From the NCBI GenBank assembly GCA_049515555.1, contig JBEKTY010000025.1, forward strand, positions 5,370 through 69,369: DNA of 64,000 bases, read 5' to 3'. Numbering within the stretch: position 1 is the stretch's first letter; each line of letters opens with the position of its first letter. The DNA comes from JBEKTY01 sp049515555 (GTDB taxonomy: Bacteria; Planctomycetota; Planctomycetia; Pirellulales; Thermoguttaceae). Below, one piece after another: positions 51,730 to 59,631 of this stretch. The notes beneath the pieces are model-generated. The model searched no databases. It was given only the letters and a program-made list of their open reading frames with translations, and was not told the DNA's origin. Both the position numbers and the translations under genes were made by a program.

Positions 51730-52761
51730 CTACACCGCTTCAATCTGCCAGTATTCCAACTCCACCGGCGTCGAGCGGCCGAAGATGTTGATCATCACGG
51801 TCACCCGGCCGTTGGTCTCGTCGATGCTCTCTACCTCGCCCTCGAAGTTCTCGAAGGTCCCCTCGTTGATCTTCACCCGCTCGCCGGCCGCAAAGCCGAT
51901 CTTCAGCTTGGGGGCCTTTTCGCTCTTCTCTTCCTGTTTGGAGACGATCCGCGCCACTTCGTGCGGGAGCATGGGCGTCGGATGCCCGGAGCCACCCGTA
52001 AAATCGCCGATCCCCGGCGTCTCGCGGACCAGGAACCACGTGTCCTCGTTGATCTCCATCTGCACGACCAGGTAGCCGGGATACAGCTTCCGCTTGATGA
52101 CCCGCTTCTTGCCCCCCTTGAACTCCGTGACCTTCTCGGTGGGCACAATCGCCTCGCCGAAGAAGCGGCCCAGCCCGGCGATCGCCACCCGCCGCAACAG
52201 CCCCTCGCGAATCGACTCCTCGCGATTGCTCTGCACCTTGAGGATATACCAGTCCATTTGATCGGACTTGGCCTCGGCCACGGGCTCAACCACCGCTGGC
52301 GGCTTCGCCTCGACTTCGGGCACCGACTCGACCACCGCTGGCGGCTTCGCCTCGGCCTCGGGCACCGGCTCGACCACCGCTGGCGGCTTCGCCTCGACTT
52401 CGGCCACGGGCTCGACCACCGCTGGCGGCTTCGCCTCGACTTCGGGCACCGGCTCGACCACCGCTGGCGGCTTCGCCTCGACTTCGGCCACGGGCTCGAC
52501 CACTGCTGGCGGCTTCGCCTCGACTTCGGCCACGGGCTCGACTACCGCTGGCGGCTTCGCCTCGACTTCGGCCACGGGCTCGGCCACCGCTGGCGGCTTC
52601 GCCTCGGCCTCGGCCACGGGCGGCGGCGGAGCGGCAGACTCGCCCGCCCCGTCCGCGACGAAATCCGGGGCCGCTGCGATCGGCTCCGCGGGCCCTGGAG
52701 CAGGACTTGCTCCGGGCAGCCCGTGCAGAACGTCGGTGCCTTCAAGGGGCTGCTCGCTCAC
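51730..52761 (-). CDS. nusG: Transcription termination/antitermination factor NusG with tandem-repeat N-terminal extension
   Basis: 343 residues from GTG 52761; ordinary NusG is about 180. Residues 170-343 are a normal NusG: NGN domain (DWYILKVQSNREESIREGLL, YPGYLVVQMEINEDTWFLVRETPGIGDFTG) and KOW domain (GERVKINEGTFENFEGEVES... ending STPVELEYWQIEAV). Residues 49-160 are eight consecutive 14-residue units of the type VAEVEAKPPAVVEP plus a ninth partial copy. The extension is Pro/Glu/Val rich and expected to be disordered. It begins 24 nt after the secE stop and shares its operon. The repeat count may vary between strains. Confidence 0.96.
   Translation of the reverse strand: MSEQPLEGTDVLHGLPGASPAPGPAEPIAAAPDFVADGAGESAAPPPPVAEAEAKPPAVAEPVAEVEAKPPAVVEPVAEVEAKPPAVVEPVAEVEAKPPAVVEPVPEVEAKPPAVVEPVAEVEAKPPAVVEPVPEAEAKPPAVVESVPEVEAKPPAVVEPVAEAKSDQMDWYILKVQSNREESIREGLLRRVAIAGLGRFFGEAIVPTEKVTEFKGGKKRVIKRKLYPGYLVVQMEINEDTWFLVRETPGIGDFTGGSGHPTPMLPHEVARIVSKQEEKSEKAPKLKIGFAAGERVKINEGTFENFEGEVESIDETNGRVTVMINIFGRSTPVELEYWQIEAV
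52282..52617. repeat. 42-nt tandem repeat array (8 units) inside nusG
   Basis: Eight in-frame 42-nt units encode the 14-residue repeat VxExEAKPPAVVEP. Units differ at few sites (A/P at position 2, A/V at position 4, and the first and seventh units end differently). High unit identity suggests slippage or unequal exchange. Confidence 0.9.
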
Positions 52762-52785
52762 GCCTTCGGTTCCCCTAACAGTCGC

Positions 52786-53316
52786 CTAGGAACTAAAAAA
52801 ATGCAGGAAGTGGAACATCCAGATCCATAAAAAGTCGTACCCGGCCAGGATGAATCCCAAGAACAAGATCGAGGCCATGACGACCATCGAGGCCCGCATC
52901 AGCTCGGACCGGCTGGGCCAGGAGACCTTGTTCATTTCCGCCTCGACGGCGATCAGGAAATCGGCGAAGGCGGGCAGGTTGACGGCCCGGTAGGCCGTCC
53001 ACCAGCCGACCAGCAGCAGGATCGCCGGCAGGCAGTAATACACGACCGCCGGCCGCACGGGCAGGTAATACCAGGCGGTGTAAGGGACGTGGAGCAGGTA
53101 CGCCCACTCGCCCGCTCCGAGGGCGGCGCGCAGCGTGAGGCTCATCCGCCACACGCCCAACAGCACGGTCACGGCCAGTGCGCCGAACGTGACCTGCCGG
53201 GTGATGCGGCCTTGGCTCCGCTTGTACGCGGTGGCCCGCAACAGTTCTTTGAAAAATTCGCCCACCGGAGCGGTCGTCCCCTCGTAGGGTGGGTCGAGTG
53301 CAGCGAGCCCCACCAT
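52786..53316 (-). CDS. secE: Preprotein translocase subunit SecE (three-helix form)
   Basis: Essential SecYEG subunit. About 176 residues from ATG 53316; an alternative GTG at 53361 adds 15 residues. The conserved core AEMNKVSWPSRSELMRASMVV followed by a membrane helix (MASILFLGFILAGYDFLWIW) is the SecE signature. Two further hydrophobic segments precede it (about ALAVTVLLGVWRMSL and YYCLPAILLLVGWW). Both candidate starts fall in a palindromic repeat pair (53283-53368), so the natural start is uncertain and the first residues may have been rewritten by the insertion. Follows tRNA-Trp, precedes nusG. Confidence 0.92.
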   Translation of the reverse strand: MVGLAALDPPYEGTTAPVGEFFKELLRATAYKRSQGRITRQVTFGALAVTVLLGVWRMSLTLRAALGAGEWAYLLHVPYTAWYYLPVRPAVVYYCLPAILLLVGWWTAYRAVNLPAFADFLIAVEAEMNKVSWPSRSELMRASMVVMASILFLGFILAGYDFLWIWMFHFLHFFSS

Positions 53317-53368
53317 CAGTTTCTTGCGGATACTGGTGGGGCTCTTCTGCGCTCGACCCACCCTACGG
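53283..53368. repeat. Inverted pair of TAGGGTGGGTCGAG repeats over the secE start
   Basis: One copy at 53283-53315 and its inverted partner at 53334-53368 form an 86-nt palindrome with an 18-nt loop. Both candidate secE start codons and the expected ribosome site lie inside it. Same family as the copies at 7987 and 33902. Confidence 0.85.
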
Positions 53369-53446
53369 TTTCTGTTCGGCCAGGAACTCCAATCCCTGAT
53401 CGCTAATTCCTTGTCGTCTGCGGCCGCAGGCCGCCATCGGATTCAA

Positions 53447-53522
53447 TGGCAGGGGCGGGGGGACTTGAACTCCCAACACCTGGTTTTGGAGACCAGTGCT
53501 CTACCATTTGAGCTACGCCCCT
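53447..53522 (-). tRNA. tRNA-Trp (anticodon CCA)
   Basis: Cloverleaf on the minus strand: acceptor AGGGGCG/CGCCCCT, D-loop with AGCTCAAATGGTAGAGC, anticodon arm CTGGT-CTCCAAA-ACCAG (anticodon CCA), T-arm GGGAGTTCAAGTCCCCC-like. Discriminator G and a 3' CCA are encoded. Classical position between tuf and secE. Confidence 0.95.
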
Positions 53523-53541
53523 ATGTATCGGCCGGGCTGGC

Positions 53542-53559
53542 GCGGGCCGGGAGGCCCGC
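53542..53559. terminator. Hairpin between tuf and tRNA-Trp
   Basis: GCGGGCC-GGGA-GGCCCGC, 7-bp GC stem. No U-tract, so it may be a processing or dispersed element more than a terminator. Confidence 0.35.
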
Positions 53560-53575
53560 TACATTACTCACGCCC

Positions 53576-54735
53576 CTACTTCAGCACCTTGGTGACTACG
53601 CCCGAGCCCACCGTCCGGCCGCCTTCGCGAATGGCAAACCGCACGTTGGCGTCCATGGCGATGGGCGAGATGAGCTCGATCTGCAGTCGCACGTTGTCGC
53701 CGGGCATGCACATCTCGACGTCTCCCAGCAGCGTCGCCGTGCCGGTGACGTCCGTCGTGCGGAAGTAGAACTGCGGGCGGTAGCCGCTGAAAAACGGCGT
53801 GTGCCGGCCGCCTTCCTCCTTGGACAGGACGTAGACTTCGGCCTCGAAGTTGGTGTGCGGCGTGATGGAGCCGGGCTTGGCCAGCACCTGGCCGCGCTCG
53901 ATATCTTCCCGCTTGACGCCCCGCAGCAGGCAGCCCACGTTGTCGCCCGCCTGCCCCGAATCGAGCGTCTTGTTGAACATTTCCACGCCGGTGCACACCG
54001 TCTTGCGGCTATCGGGCGAGAAGCCGACGATCTCGACTTCGTCGCCCACCTTGACCAGCCCCCGCTCGATGCGGCCCGTGGCCACATCAGGAAGGGCTTG
54101 TCGACCTCCCGCTGCGGCTGCGGAATGTAGCGGTCGACCGCGTCCAGCAGCTCCTGGATACACTGCGTCGCCTTGGGGTCCTTCGGGTTCTGATAGGCCC
54201 CCAGCGAGTCGCCGCGGACGATCGGAATCTCGTCGCCCGGAAAACCGTAGTGGTTCAACAGCTCCCGCAGCTCCAACTCGACCAACTCCAGCAGTTCCGG
54301 GTCGTCCACCAGGTCGACCTTGTTGAGGAACACGACCAGGGCGGGGACGTTCACCTGGCGGGCCAGCAGCACGTGCTCGCGGGTCTGGGGCATCGGCCCG
54401 TCGGCGGCCGACACCACCAGGATCGCCCCGTCCATCTGGGCCGCCCCGGTGATCATGTTCTTGATGAAGTCGGCATGGCCCGGACAGTCGATGTGGGCAT
54501 AGTGCCGGGTCTGCGTCTCGTACTCGACGTGGGCCACCGCAATGGTCACGGTCTTGGTGGCGTCGCGCACCGTACCGCCCTTGGCGATATCGGCGTACGA
54601 CTTGAACTTCGCCATTCCCTTGGCCGACTGGGTGGCCAAAATGGCCCCCGTCAGCGTCGTCTTCCCATGGTCAATGTGGCCGATGGTGCCGACGTTGACG
54701 TGCGGTTTGGTTCGTTGGAAAACTTCCTTCGCCAT
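53576..54735 (-). pseudogene. tuf: Elongation factor Tu gene with frameshifting ~40-nt deletion
   Basis: The frame from ATG 54735 (GGGAGATAGA upstream) encodes a normal EF-Tu N-terminus: GHIDHGKTTLTGAIL P-loop, DCPGHADFIKNM, NKVD. The switch I form TKTVTIAVAHVEYE is one I associate with Planctomycetes, replacing the usual RGITI. After EVDKPFLM the frame goes wrong at about 54085. The correct sequence resumes in another frame as VATGRIERGLVKVGDEVEIVG and runs to VVTKVLK with TAG at 53576. The 13 residues usually between these (PVEDVFSIEGRGT) plus one base are missing. Either a true pseudogene with another tuf elsewhere or an assembly error. Confidence 0.9.
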
Positions 54736-54805
54736 TCTATCTCCCTGCTTTTGCTAGCGGGTAAGGATCAACTCGGACCGAGAGGAACGACTCCGGCCGC
54801 CCAAG

Positions 54806-54878
<73 letters not shown>

Positions 54879-54924
54879 CTATCGGCGACGTGATCTGCGT
54901 AAATCTCCGTGCTGGGGTGCCTCA

Positions 54925-54995
54925 AGCGGGTGAAGGGAGTCGAACCCTCGTAAGCAGCTTGGAAGGCTGCAGCTCTACCGTTGAGCTACACCCGC
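54925..54995 (-). tRNA. tRNA-Gly (anticodon UCC)
   Basis: Acceptor GCGGGTG/CACCCGC, anticodon arm GCAGC-CTTCCAA-GCTGC (TCC), T-arm GAGGGTTCGACTCCCTT. CCA not encoded. Confidence 0.93.
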
Positions 54996-55021
54996 AGTGA
55001 CCGTGCTTCGTTTTTCACCAA

Positions 55022-55103
55022 TGGGGGGTGAAGGATTTGAACCTTCGAAGGCATTGCCATCAGATTTACAGTCTGACCCCTTTGACCACTCGGGAAACCC
55101 CCC
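55022..55103 (-). tRNA. tRNA-Tyr (anticodon GUA)
   Basis: Class II tRNA with a variable arm: acceptor GGGGGGT/ACCCCCC, anticodon arm CAGA-CTGTAAA-TCTG (GTA), T-arm GAAGGTTCAAATCCTTC, discriminator A. 82 nt. CCA not encoded. Confidence 0.93.
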
Positions 55104-55207
55104 GCTGCGGGCTTGCCGTTCTCGCCAGGCTCGGCGCCTGCTCGGCCGCCACCCCGGGGCCGCTGCCGGGCCGTCCGGACTGGCTCGCCGCCGAGCCACT
55201 GGGCCCC

Positions 55208-55243
55208 TGCCGGATCGTCTGCCGGATCGTCTGCCGGATCGTC
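55208..55243. repeat. Three tandem copies of a 12-nt unit (TGCCGGATCGTC)
   Basis: Exact triplicate at 55208-55219, 55220-55231 and 55232-55243 in the ~200-nt spacer between tRNA-Tyr and tRNA-Thr(UGU). Otherwise that spacer is GC-rich with no gene. Confidence 0.8.
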
Positions 55244-55301
55244 CGGCCTCGCTCCCCGCCGGCCCCGCCTCAAAAAATCTCTCGTGGGGTTTCCTTGTAC
55301 G

Positions 55302-55374
55302 AGCTAGCGGAGGGACTTGAACCCACAACCTGCTGATTACAAATCAGCCGCTCTACCGGTTGAGCTACGCTAGC
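55302..55374 (-). tRNA. tRNA-Thr (anticodon UGU)
   Basis: Acceptor GCTAGCG/CGCTAGC, anticodon arm GCTGA-TTTGTAA-TCAGC (TGT), T-arm GTGGGTTCAAGTCCCTC. CCA not encoded. First gene of the tRNA-tuf series. Confidence 0.93.
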
Positions 55375-55400
55375 CGGTCGAGCCGACACGCGAATCTATT

Positions 55401-55428
55401 AGTATACCGAACCTCCCCCGCCGTGCAA
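55401..55428 (-). promoter_or_regulatory. Sigma-70 promoter for the tRNA-tuf operon
   Basis: On the minus strand TTGCAC (55428-55423) and TATACT (55406-55401) are separated by 16 nt. The predicted start of transcription is about 20 nt before the first tRNA (55374). One of the best consensus matches in the window. Confidence 0.6.
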
Positions 55429-55547
55429 GGCGGACAAGGCATGAAATTACCGCCGAAAGCGAAAGACCGCCGGATCGGAGACATGGCCGCCCGACCCGCC
55501 GGTCTCTGGCCCCCCTCGTGTGCCACCGCTATTGCACCGCACGGGGA

Positions 55548-57224
55548 TCAACCGGGGAAGTCAATCCGCTCTTCCTCGACCGCCTTGCGCAACTTACCAA
55601 GCGCCCGGGCCTCAATCTGCCGGATTCGCTCCTTGGTTACGCCCAGCTCCGCACCCACCTGTTTGAGCGTAAGCGGCTCGTGCCCCCGCTGCAGGCCGAA
55701 ACGCCTAATGATAATCTTCTGCTCCCGCTCGTCAAGCCGCCCCAGGATTTTTTCCACCTGCGACTCCCGCTGCGTTTGCGACGACTCCTGCTGCAACTGG
55801 TCCGACCGCCCATCCTCCGTCGTGCCGAACATCTCCGCGTGGCTGGTGCGGAACCGGTCGCGGTAACGCCGCTCGTCGGGTATGGTGCGGGCGAAATTCT
55901 TCATGATCGCCCAACTGGCGTAGGTACTGAACTTGTACCCCCGGGCATAATCGAACTTCTCCACTGCCCGCATCAACGACATGTTCCCGTCGCTGACCAG
56001 CTCGAAGAAGTTCTCCACCGGGCCGACGTGCCGCTTGGCGATCGACACCACCAGCCGCAGATTCGCCCGAATGACCTGGTTCTTCGTGAGCACCGCCTCT
56101 TCGTACAGCCGCTCGATCTGGTCCATCAGGCTGCTCTTCGGCTGGTTGCGGTCCAGCTTTTGGCGGAGCCGGGCGGCCTTGCACTTGAGGAAGTTCATCT
56201 TGCGGAACAGGTGCGCCTCCTGGACGCGGCTCAACAGCGGCACCTCGTACAGGCTGGCCAGGTAGGGCGGCAACCCCGCCGGGAGCCGCGACTTCCTCAC
56301 CGCCTCCTCGCTGGCCGGCATGGGCTTGAGGATCCGTCTCTCGCGCTTCGCGTCCCGCAGGGCCCGGCCGAATTCCGCGTTGGGAATGAAATCCAGCGGC
56401 AGTTCGGCAATGCCCTGGGCCCGCATCTCCGCAATGATCCGGTAGATGCTGGCCCGCGTGCGGCGAAACTGCCGCGACAGGGCCTCCGCCGACTCGCCCC
56501 GATGGTACTCCTGATAGATCTTCCGCTTGGTCTCCAGGCGGATGGGGCCCTGGTTGTCGGGGAAGATCGCCAGGTCCGCGTGTTCCTGGTCGAATTGTTT
56601 CAATGTGCAGCGGATGGTTTCCGGGCTGCGGCCTGTTTTGCGGGCCAGCCGCCGGACGACCTCCGCCGCCGAGCCGCCGGCTTGCGCCAGCCGCCGGGCC
56701 CGGCGGATGATCGCGTCGCGCTCCTCATCGTTCAGTTGGCTGAATTGGCTGCCGCGCCGCACGCGGTCCGAATTCTGGGCCACGAAGCGGTCCACGGAGC
56801 TCTCCAAGAACCCCACCCGCTTGCGGCCGTCCATCACGAACCGGCGGCTGATCAGCCCCAATCCACGCCAGCGGGAAATCGTCTTGGTCGAGACGCTGAA
56901 CCGCCCGGCCAGCTCCTCGACGGTCAACACCCGCTCCCCGGCCGTCTCGGCCGGCACGTCGGCCGAATCGGACAGGTCTTCCACGAACAGCCGCAGATCG
57001 TGCCCCGCATCACCCCCCGAGAACTTCACCCCCCGATACGCCAGAGGCCGGAAACGCGTGATCCGGTAGCACAGGTATTCGTAGGTGTAGGTCCGCTCGC
57101 CGTCGATCTCCGCCAGCAGCCGCTCGGCCTGGCTGACCTGCTCGAGCTTCTTCTCCCGGGGCGCAAAACGAACCTGCTGGTCCCGCAACTCTCGCATGGC
57201 CGGGATCACGTAATCCGTATGCAT
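55548..57224 (-). CDS. Sigma-70 family RNA polymerase sigma factor with long N-terminal HTH region
   Basis: 558 residues, ATG 57224 behind AAAGG. C-terminal half: region 2 (ANLRLVVSIAKRHVG, ELVSDGNMSLMRAVEKFDYARGYKFSTYASWAIMKNFA, the -10-binding helix) and region 4 (LDEREQKIIIRRFGL... LKQVGAELGVTKERIRQIEARALGKLR). Regions 2 and 4 are joined by only ~40 residues, so region 3 is reduced. The N-terminal ~330 residues contain a MerR/excisionase-like helix-turn-helix (LTVEELAGRFSVSTKTISRWRGLGLI, about 100-150) and at least one more (AEALSRQFRRTRASIYRIIAEMRAQ). An alternative (group 3-like) sigma factor; its regulon is unknown. Separated from tRNA-Thr by 173 nt. Confidence 0.88.
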   Translation of the reverse strand: MHTDYVIPAMRELRDQQVRFAPREKKLEQVSQAERLLAEIDGERTYTYEYLCYRITRFRPLAYRGVKFSGGDAGHDLRLFVEDLSDSADVPAETAGERVLTVEELAGRFSVSTKTISRWRGLGLISRRFVMDGRKRVGFLESSVDRFVAQNSDRVRRGSQFSQLNDEERDAIIRRARRLAQAGGSAAEVVRRLARKTGRSPETIRCTLKQFDQEHADLAIFPDNQGPIRLETKRKIYQEYHRGESAEALSRQFRRTRASIYRIIAEMRAQGIAELPLDFIPNAEFGRALRDAKRERRILKPMPASEEAVRKSRLPAGLPPYLASLYEVPLLSRVQEAHLFRKMNFLKCKAARLRQKLDRNQPKSSLMDQIERLYEEAVLTKNQVIRANLRLVVSIAKRHVGPVENFFELVSDGNMSLMRAVEKFDYARGYKFSTYASWAIMKNFARTIPDERRYRDRFRTSHAEMFGTTEDGRSDQLQQESSQTQRESQVEKILGRLDEREQKIIIRRFGLQRGHEPLTLKQVGAELGVTKERIRQIEARALGKLRKAVEEERIDFPG

Positions 57225-57584
57225 CGGATGCGCCTTTCACCACTCCCTAGGACGGAGCTTGCCCTAAATTGCTCATCCCAGGCCCACGTATTCTCCTGCA
57301 GATTGCACCGCCTCAACAACTTCCCGGATATCCGGCTTTCCAAATGGCCTTGTCTTGTACGCTCGACCGATGGCCAAAGGTCCAAAAACTGCCAACCCCA
57401 ACCGGCCGCGTTCCCATGATAACAGCACCAAGAACCCAACCACGGGGTTAAATAGTTCTCCCCCGATACAAAAACCGACCCATAGGGTGGAATAACACCA
57501 GACCGCTGCGCAAAGACCCTTTCAACTGCCACAAGTCTGGCGGGCGGCGCTCCATAACTGCTTCTGCGAAAGCGGCTTTGTTTT

Positions 57585-57613
57585 AGACTACTCATCTTGT
57601 CAAAAAGTTTCAA
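57585..57613 (-). promoter_or_regulatory. Candidate promoter for the sigma factor gene
   Basis: TTGAAA and TAGTCT spaced 17 nt on the minus strand. The leader would be ~350 nt, long for a simple promoter. The 57225-57695 spacer otherwise holds no convincing gene. Confidence 0.25.
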
Positions 57614-57622
57614 GGGGGGGTA

Positions 57623-57651
57623 TTGATATTTTTTCCCGCAGCCGATACCCT
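57623..57651 (+). promoter_or_regulatory. Candidate promoter for the 57696 gene
   Basis: TTGATA (57623-57628) and TACCCT (57646-57651) with a 17-nt spacer, about 45 nt before the ATG. Confidence 0.4.
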
Positions 57652-57695
57652 ATCAGAGGTACTGGCGCTCATCGGCCTTTCGGGCACGAAATGGA

Positions 57696-59120
57696 ATGAT
57701 CATGCGATACGCCGTGGCTTCGTTATGGATAATGACCGCTTCCCTGCTGGCCGTGGAATTTGCTGTTGCCGCTGAGGGCGACTCGCAGACCTACCGGCTC
57801 CGCAGTGCCCGGCAGGTCGGCCGCATCGACCGGGTTACTACCGTTCTGGAGGTCCAGGGCGATGAGATCGGGAAACTCGACCCACAGGAAAAAAGTCGGG
57901 AGCGAATCGCGGTAAGCGTCTCCTGCCGCCGCGAGTATGACGAGAAGACGCTGGAACTGCCCCGCCAGTCACCACTGGGGCGCAGCCCCAAATCCCCAAA
58001 TCCCCAAATCCCCAAATCCCCGTTGGAATTGCCCGGCCAGTCGCCCGGCTGGCGCGCGGTGCGTTATTACCACGAGGCGGCGGCCACCGTTCAGGAAGGG
58101 CAAACGGTGCAGAAACCGCTGCTGCGGTCTGACCGGCACCTGATATGCCTGGAGATCGCCGCTTTGCAGGTCACACCGTTCTGTCCGCAGGGACCGTTGA
58201 ACCTCGATGAACTGGAGTTGGTCAGTGCGCCGGGCAACAGCCTGGCCCTGGACGAGCTGCTGCCGGCCGGCCCCGTGGCCGTGGGCCAGAAATGGCAGGC
58301 CTCCGACCAGGTCATGGGCGTGCTGTTGGACCTGGAGGCGGTGACGGCCAACAGCGTGGAAATCGTCCTGAAAGAAGTCACGCCGGAAATTGCGCGGCTG
58401 GAGCTCGAAGGCCGGGTCGAGGGCACGCTCTACGGGGCCGCCCACCAGATCGACCTGAAGGCCAAGTGCCGCTTCGACCGCCGCACCGAGCGCATCGATT
58501 GGTTCGCCATGCGGGTCAAGCAGACGCAAGACGTGGGGCTGGTCGAGCGCGGCATGGACGTGACGGTCCTGGTGCAGATCAAGATCGCGCCTCAGGAGGC
58601 ATCGGAGCCGCTGGCCGACGCGGCCCTGGCGGGCCTGCCGCTGCGGCCCACCCGCGCCTTGCGCATGCTGCAATACGAGTCGCCCGCCGGCGGCTGGCGG
58701 ATGCTCCACGACCGCTCATGGTTCCTCATCGAGCACTACCGCGACCTGGACGTCTTCCGCCGCGTCGACGCCGGCCGGGACCTGGCCCTGTGCCGCATCT
58801 CGCTGCTGCCTAACGTCGAGCCCGGCCGCCGCATCTCGCTGGAGCGCTTCCAGGCCGACGTGCAAGAGGCCCTGGGGAAGAATTTCGGCCAGTTCCTCCA
58901 GGCCGACGAGCGCGTGGATAGCGGGGGCAAACGCATCCTGCGGCTCGTCGTCAAGGGGACCGACGGCGACGTGCCCGCCCGCTGGCACTACTATCACCTC
59001 TCCGACGAGCGGGGCCATCAGGCGGCGCTGGCCTTCCGCATCGAGCAAAAGCGGCTGGAGGCCTTCGGCGCCGCCGACGAGCCGCTGGTCGCCTCGCTAC
59101 GTTTCGTAGGGAAAGACTAG
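57696..59120 (+). CDS. Secreted protein of unknown function
   Basis: 474 residues with a signal peptide (IMTASLLAVEFAVAA). I do not recognise a family. The N-terminal third is beta-rich (QTYRLRSARQVGRIDRVTTVLEVQGDE). The middle has a conserved-looking block (LLPAGPVAVGQKWQASDQVM... LELEGRVEGTLYGAAHQIDL), as in planctomycete proteins that model a baseline-corrected quantity, though this is only a resemblance. The C-terminus WHYYHLSDERGHQAALAFRIEQKRLEAFGAAD is duplicated as a fragment at 63423. An array of AAATCCCC words flanked by a duplicated LELPxQSP segment is inserted at about residues 86-115. A plausible promoter lies upstream. Confidence 0.75.
   Translation: MIMRYAVASLWIMTASLLAVEFAVAAEGDSQTYRLRSARQVGRIDRVTTVLEVQGDEIGKLDPQEKSRERIAVSVSCRREYDEKTLELPRQSPLGRSPKSPNPQIPKSPLELPGQSPGWRAVRYYHEAAATVQEGQTVQKPLLRSDRHLICLEIAALQVTPFCPQGPLNLDELELVSAPGNSLALDELLPAGPVAVGQKWQASDQVMGVLLDLEAVTANSVEIVLKEVTPEIARLELEGRVEGTLYGAAHQIDLKAKCRFDRRTERIDWFAMRVKQTQDVGLVERGMDVTVLVQIKIAPQEASEPLADAALAGLPLRPTRALRMLQYESPAGGWRMLHDRSWFLIEHYRDLDVFRRVDAGRDLALCRISLLPNVEPGRRISLERFQADVQEALGKNFGQFLQADERVDSGGKRILRLVVKGTDGDVPARWHYYHLSDERGHQAALAFRIEQKRLEAFGAADEPLVASLRFVGKD
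57986..58021. repeat. (AAATCCCC)4 array inside a coding gene
   Basis: CCCC followed by four AAATCCCC units, 36 nt, in frame. It is bracketed by a 72-nt-offset duplication encoding LELPRQSP (57951) and LELPGQSP (58023). The same CCGCCAGTC...CCCAAAT sequence occurs in the rpsG-rpsL spacer. Confidence 0.85.
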
Positions 59121-59140
59121 CCCAGTGAGGGCGTCTGGGG

Positions 59141-59587
59141 TTACTGCTCCTCGAACGGCTTCGGTCGGACCTCGATACGCCGCTGTAACTCGCCGAGCAG
59201 GTCGTTGAAATGGATCGGCTTGGTCAGGTATCTCGATGCCCCGATCCTTTCGAGATCGCGTTGCAGCCCGGGCTCGTGCCGGGCGGTCAGCACGATGATG
59301 GGGATGGCGGCGGTCTGCCTGTTCCGCTTGAGGCACTCGATGACCGTAGCGCCGTCCCCTTGGGGCATGCGCAGGTCGGTAATGATAACGTCGGGCTTCT
59401 GCGTGACCGCCATCCAGATGCCTTGCGTGCCGAAGAACGCCCGCAGCAGTTTCACCTCATAGGCCTCCAGCCAATCCTGGATGACCTCGGAGACATGCGG
59501 GTCGTCGTCTATGCACAGTACGGTCGGCGTGCGAAGGGGGGCGGGGTGTTCGAGAACGGCATTATCGGGTTCTTTGCTGCAACTCAT
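59141..59587 (-). CDS. Response regulator, single receiver domain
   Basis: 148 residues, GGAG before ATG 59587. CheY-like receiver: acidic pocket CIDDDPHV, phospho-acceptor Asp in DVIITDLRMPQGDGATVI, Thr in IIVLTARHE, Lys in YLTKPIHFNDLL. No output domain. Last gene of the minus-strand signalling cluster, 44 nt after the ATPase gene, so likely co-transcribed. Confidence 0.92.
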   Translation of the reverse strand: MSCSKEPDNAVLEHPAPLRTPTVLCIDDDPHVSEVIQDWLEAYEVKLLRAFFGTQGIWMAVTQKPDVIITDLRMPQGDGATVIECLKRNRQTAAIPIIVLTARHEPGLQRDLERIGASRYLTKPIHFNDLLGELQRRIEVRPKPFEEQ

Positions 59588-59631
59588 GGCGATTACTCCT
59601 GATGTCGATCAAGGTACAGTCTTCGTGCTCC

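Noticed and set aside
52268..52640. Possible CRISPR-like array
   Set aside because: The 42-nt units are contiguous, without spacers, and encode part of NusG.
57206..57613. 135-codon minus-strand frame upstream of and overlapping the sigma factor start
   Set aside because: No family features, contains an odd mix of residues, overlaps the ribosome site of the sigma gene; treated as leader.
57986..58021. Possible telomere-like or CRISPR repeat
   Set aside because: Only four 8-nt units within a coding frame; no spacers or associated genes.
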